Program-made: the position numbers and the translations under genes
Part shown: positions 62,700-64,000 of the stretch, piece by piece
Numbering within the stretch: the stretch's first letter is position 1
Layout: every line of letters starts with the position of its first letter
Notes under the pieces: generated by a model
Seen by the model: only the letters and a program-made list of their open reading frames with translations
Told to the model about the DNA's origin: nothing
Database searches by the model: none
Assembly (NCBI GenBank): GCA_030919125.1
Contig: CP121470.1
Span: 62,001 to 126,000 of the forward strand
DNA length: 64,000 bases
Reading direction: 5' to 3'
Source: Methanoregula sp. SKADARSKE-2
Lineage (GTDB): Archaea > Halobacteriota > Methanomicrobia > Methanomicrobiales > Methanospirillaceae

Positions 62700-64000
62700 T
62701 CAGAGCCTCTTTATCTTACGCACCCGGACTGCAATCCCGCGCCGGGCCCTGAGCATCTCCTCACCGGAGAGTGCAGCCTTCCCGGTAGCAAGTGCACGCG
62801 CTCCGACCACAATCACCTCATCGCCATCGCGAATCTGAGGGTCGGCGTTGACAACACCCGGTACAAGAACATCGCCTTCCGGGATAAAATCGTCGATATG
62901 AACACGGTATCCTTCCGGGATCATATTCCAGCCGTCCATGGTTGGTCTGCACAACCCGGAGACCGTATCGATGGAGAAGATCTGGACACTATTCCGGCTA
63001 TAGAAGAGCTCCGGGAAGTGCCCGCGGAGATTCGTCCCTTTTGTATCAATGTCGCAACCGAACTGCCAGGAGAGCATCCCATGGAGCCGGTCATCTTTTA
63101 TCCGGCGCTCACCTGCGAGGGCTGCATCGAGGCATTTGAGAGCCGCATCGCTCGTCGGGTTCTCTTCGCAGGTACATTCGAGCGCGATCCCGCACGATGA
63201 TGCTGCCTGTCGGGCGACCGCGAGCGCGCCGCCTTCGAGATGGGCGATGAGCCGCCGGTACGGGAACCGGGCGAAGTACCGGGCGAGGGTCCCGGCGATG
63301 ACAGCGCACTCTTCCGCGTCCCAGTAACCGGTGACCGGGACATCATAGTGCCCGGCCGGGTAGATGGTCTCAAGCTCGCGGGGGACAAGACCGAGGGGGG
63401 AGGTGACAATCAATTCGTGGGCCCTGCCTGCGATGGCCTGCTGGAAGCGTTTGTGACTCTGGGAGAGGGAGTAAGGTTTCCTCGCTGAACACGGGAGAAG
63501 AACGGCGACATCGGTCTTTGGGGGGAGGTAGCGCGAGAGTACGCGTTCCGTAAACCTGCGGATCTCAGCGCGCTGCATGGATTCCGAAGAGTTCGCCCGC
63601 ATAACTCCACCCCGGGCAACCGGAAGCCGTGGCTCCATGAAGATATACCGGTTATCAAGGTGCCTCAGGATGGCAACCTGTCCAGCCTCGAGCCGGCACC
63701 GTGCTTCAACAAGATCGCGGAGCTCTGTCATCTCGATGAACCGGGTAACAAGTGCGAGTTCGCTCCGGAGAGCCTGACGGTTATGCTCCTTCAGGTCCTT
63801 TCTCCGGCAGCCGTCACAGGTACAGATACCGCTTTCCATTGCATCGGCCGGTAGATCGCCTTCGGGCGTGCAGAACCTGCCCTGTGCAGCTTTGAGGTCA
63901 ACGGCAGTGAAGTCGAAGAGATCGAAGCCCGAGTAGCAGAGGATATGAACCGTGGACGGGAGGGCAGAAGCGGGGGCGTACCACGCGGCGTCGGGTACGG
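62700..64000 (-). CDS. arcS: Archaeosine synthase ArcS, N-terminus beyond the window
   Basis: The frame runs open to the right edge, giving about 433 residues without a start. The upstream part (HILCYSGFDLFDF) resembles the TGT-like barrel, followed by zinc ligands ICTCDGCRRKDL. The catalytic motif PCSARKPYSLSQSH matches the ArcS signature PC-x3-KPY-x2-S-x2-H. A C-terminal PUA domain (DVLVPGVVNADPQIRDGDEV) ends the protein. ArcS adds lysine to preQ0 at position 15 of tRNA on the way to archaeosine. It is the last gene of this window and intact as far as seen. Confidence 0.93.
   Translation of the reverse strand, partial: VPDAAWYAPASALPSTVHILCYSGFDLFDFTAVDLKAAQGRFCTPEGDLPADAMESGICTCDGCRRKDLKEHNRQALRSELALVTRFIEMTELRDLVEARCRLEAGQVAILRHLDNRYIFMEPRLPVARGGVMRANSSESMQRAEIRRFTERVLSRYLPPKTDVAVLLPCSARKPYSLSQSHKRFQQAIAGRAHELIVTSPLGLVPRELETIYPAGHYDVPVTGYWDAEECAVIAGTLARYFARFPYRRLIAHLEGGALAVARQAASSCGIALECTCEENPTSDAALKCLDAALAGERRIKDDRLHGMLSWQFGCDIDTKGTNLRGHFPELFYSRNSVQIFSIDTVSGLCRPTMDGWNMIPEGYRVHIDDFIPEGDVLVPGVVNADPQIRDGDEVIVVGARALATGKAALSGEEMLRARRGIAVRVRKIKRL

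Overview
The window looks like chromosomal DNA of a hydrogenotrophic methanogen of the order Methanomicrobiales, most like the Methanoregula group (inference from gene content and protein style, no search was run). Lineage markers are the 5' end of a CO dehydrogenase/acetyl-CoA synthase alpha subunit with two CooC-type ATPases, methanogenesis marker protein 10, an F420-dependent NADP reductase, archaeosine synthase, Alba, ribosomal protein S17e, AglJ, SecDF, an archaeal RtcB/archease pair and a tRNA-Met with an archaeal-type intron.

Layout. 1-2108: cooC-cooC-cdhA, minus strand. 2778-7017: a divalent-metal (probably Mg2+) locus made of a soluble MgtE_N/CBS protein, a tiny membrane protein and an Nramp-related transporter, divergent from corA. 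7507-13226: a small CNLC protein, serS, a zinc-ribbon membrane protein and an OsmC protein, separated by long empty spacers. 14081-16847: tRNA-Glu, a broken IS701-like transposase and a broken IS5-type element. 16904-21372: the lysine/DAP genes (dapA, dapB, asd) with ferredoxin, Alba, S17e and a ThiN protein. 21642-27627: an IS graveyard (IS630, IS5, IS481) around an MFS relic, a condensation-type acyltransferase and tRNA-Arg. 27649-36769: rubredoxin, aglJ, a class II aldolase, npdG-trx, secDF, and archease-rtcB with an overlapping glutaminase-like gene. 37213-43789: DUF2111, birA, the biotin transporter genes bioYMN (Y and N broken) and pycBA. 43856-46141: tRNA-Met with intron, DUF350, mmp10, tRNA-Thr. 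46142-50424: a decayed integrative element next to tRNA-Thr plus a second IS5-type copy. 50674-52990: branched-chain amino-acid genes destroyed by internal deletions (an ilvB::ilvN fusion and leuA). 53205-64000: DUF2115, a polyphosphate operon (ppk1, CHAD-HD, ppx), an NfnAB/SudAB-like flavoprotein pair, and arcS running off the end.

The strongest theme is gene decay. Besides insertion sequences, otherwise ordinary metabolic and transport genes carry single stop codons, a lost start codon, frameshifts, or internal deletions with short repeats at the junction: the Nramp-like gene, its small partner, bioY, bioN, ilvB/ilvN, leuA, an MFS gene, an integrase and a phage-type adenine methylase. Either this lineage is losing biosynthesis and uptake functions, or the assembly contains errors. 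The intact long genes nearby (pycA, pycB, ppk1, secD, rtcB, serS) argue against a uniformly high error rate.

Functional links. BirA has a DNA-binding domain, and a near-ideal operator overlaps the bioY start; BirA would biotinylate PycB. The CHAD-HD protein lies between enzymes that make and break polyphosphate. RtcB and archease can act on split transcripts such as the intron-bearing tRNA-Met found in the same window. The MgtE_N/CBS module, the Nramp-like transporter and CorA form a plausible magnesium-homeostasis group.
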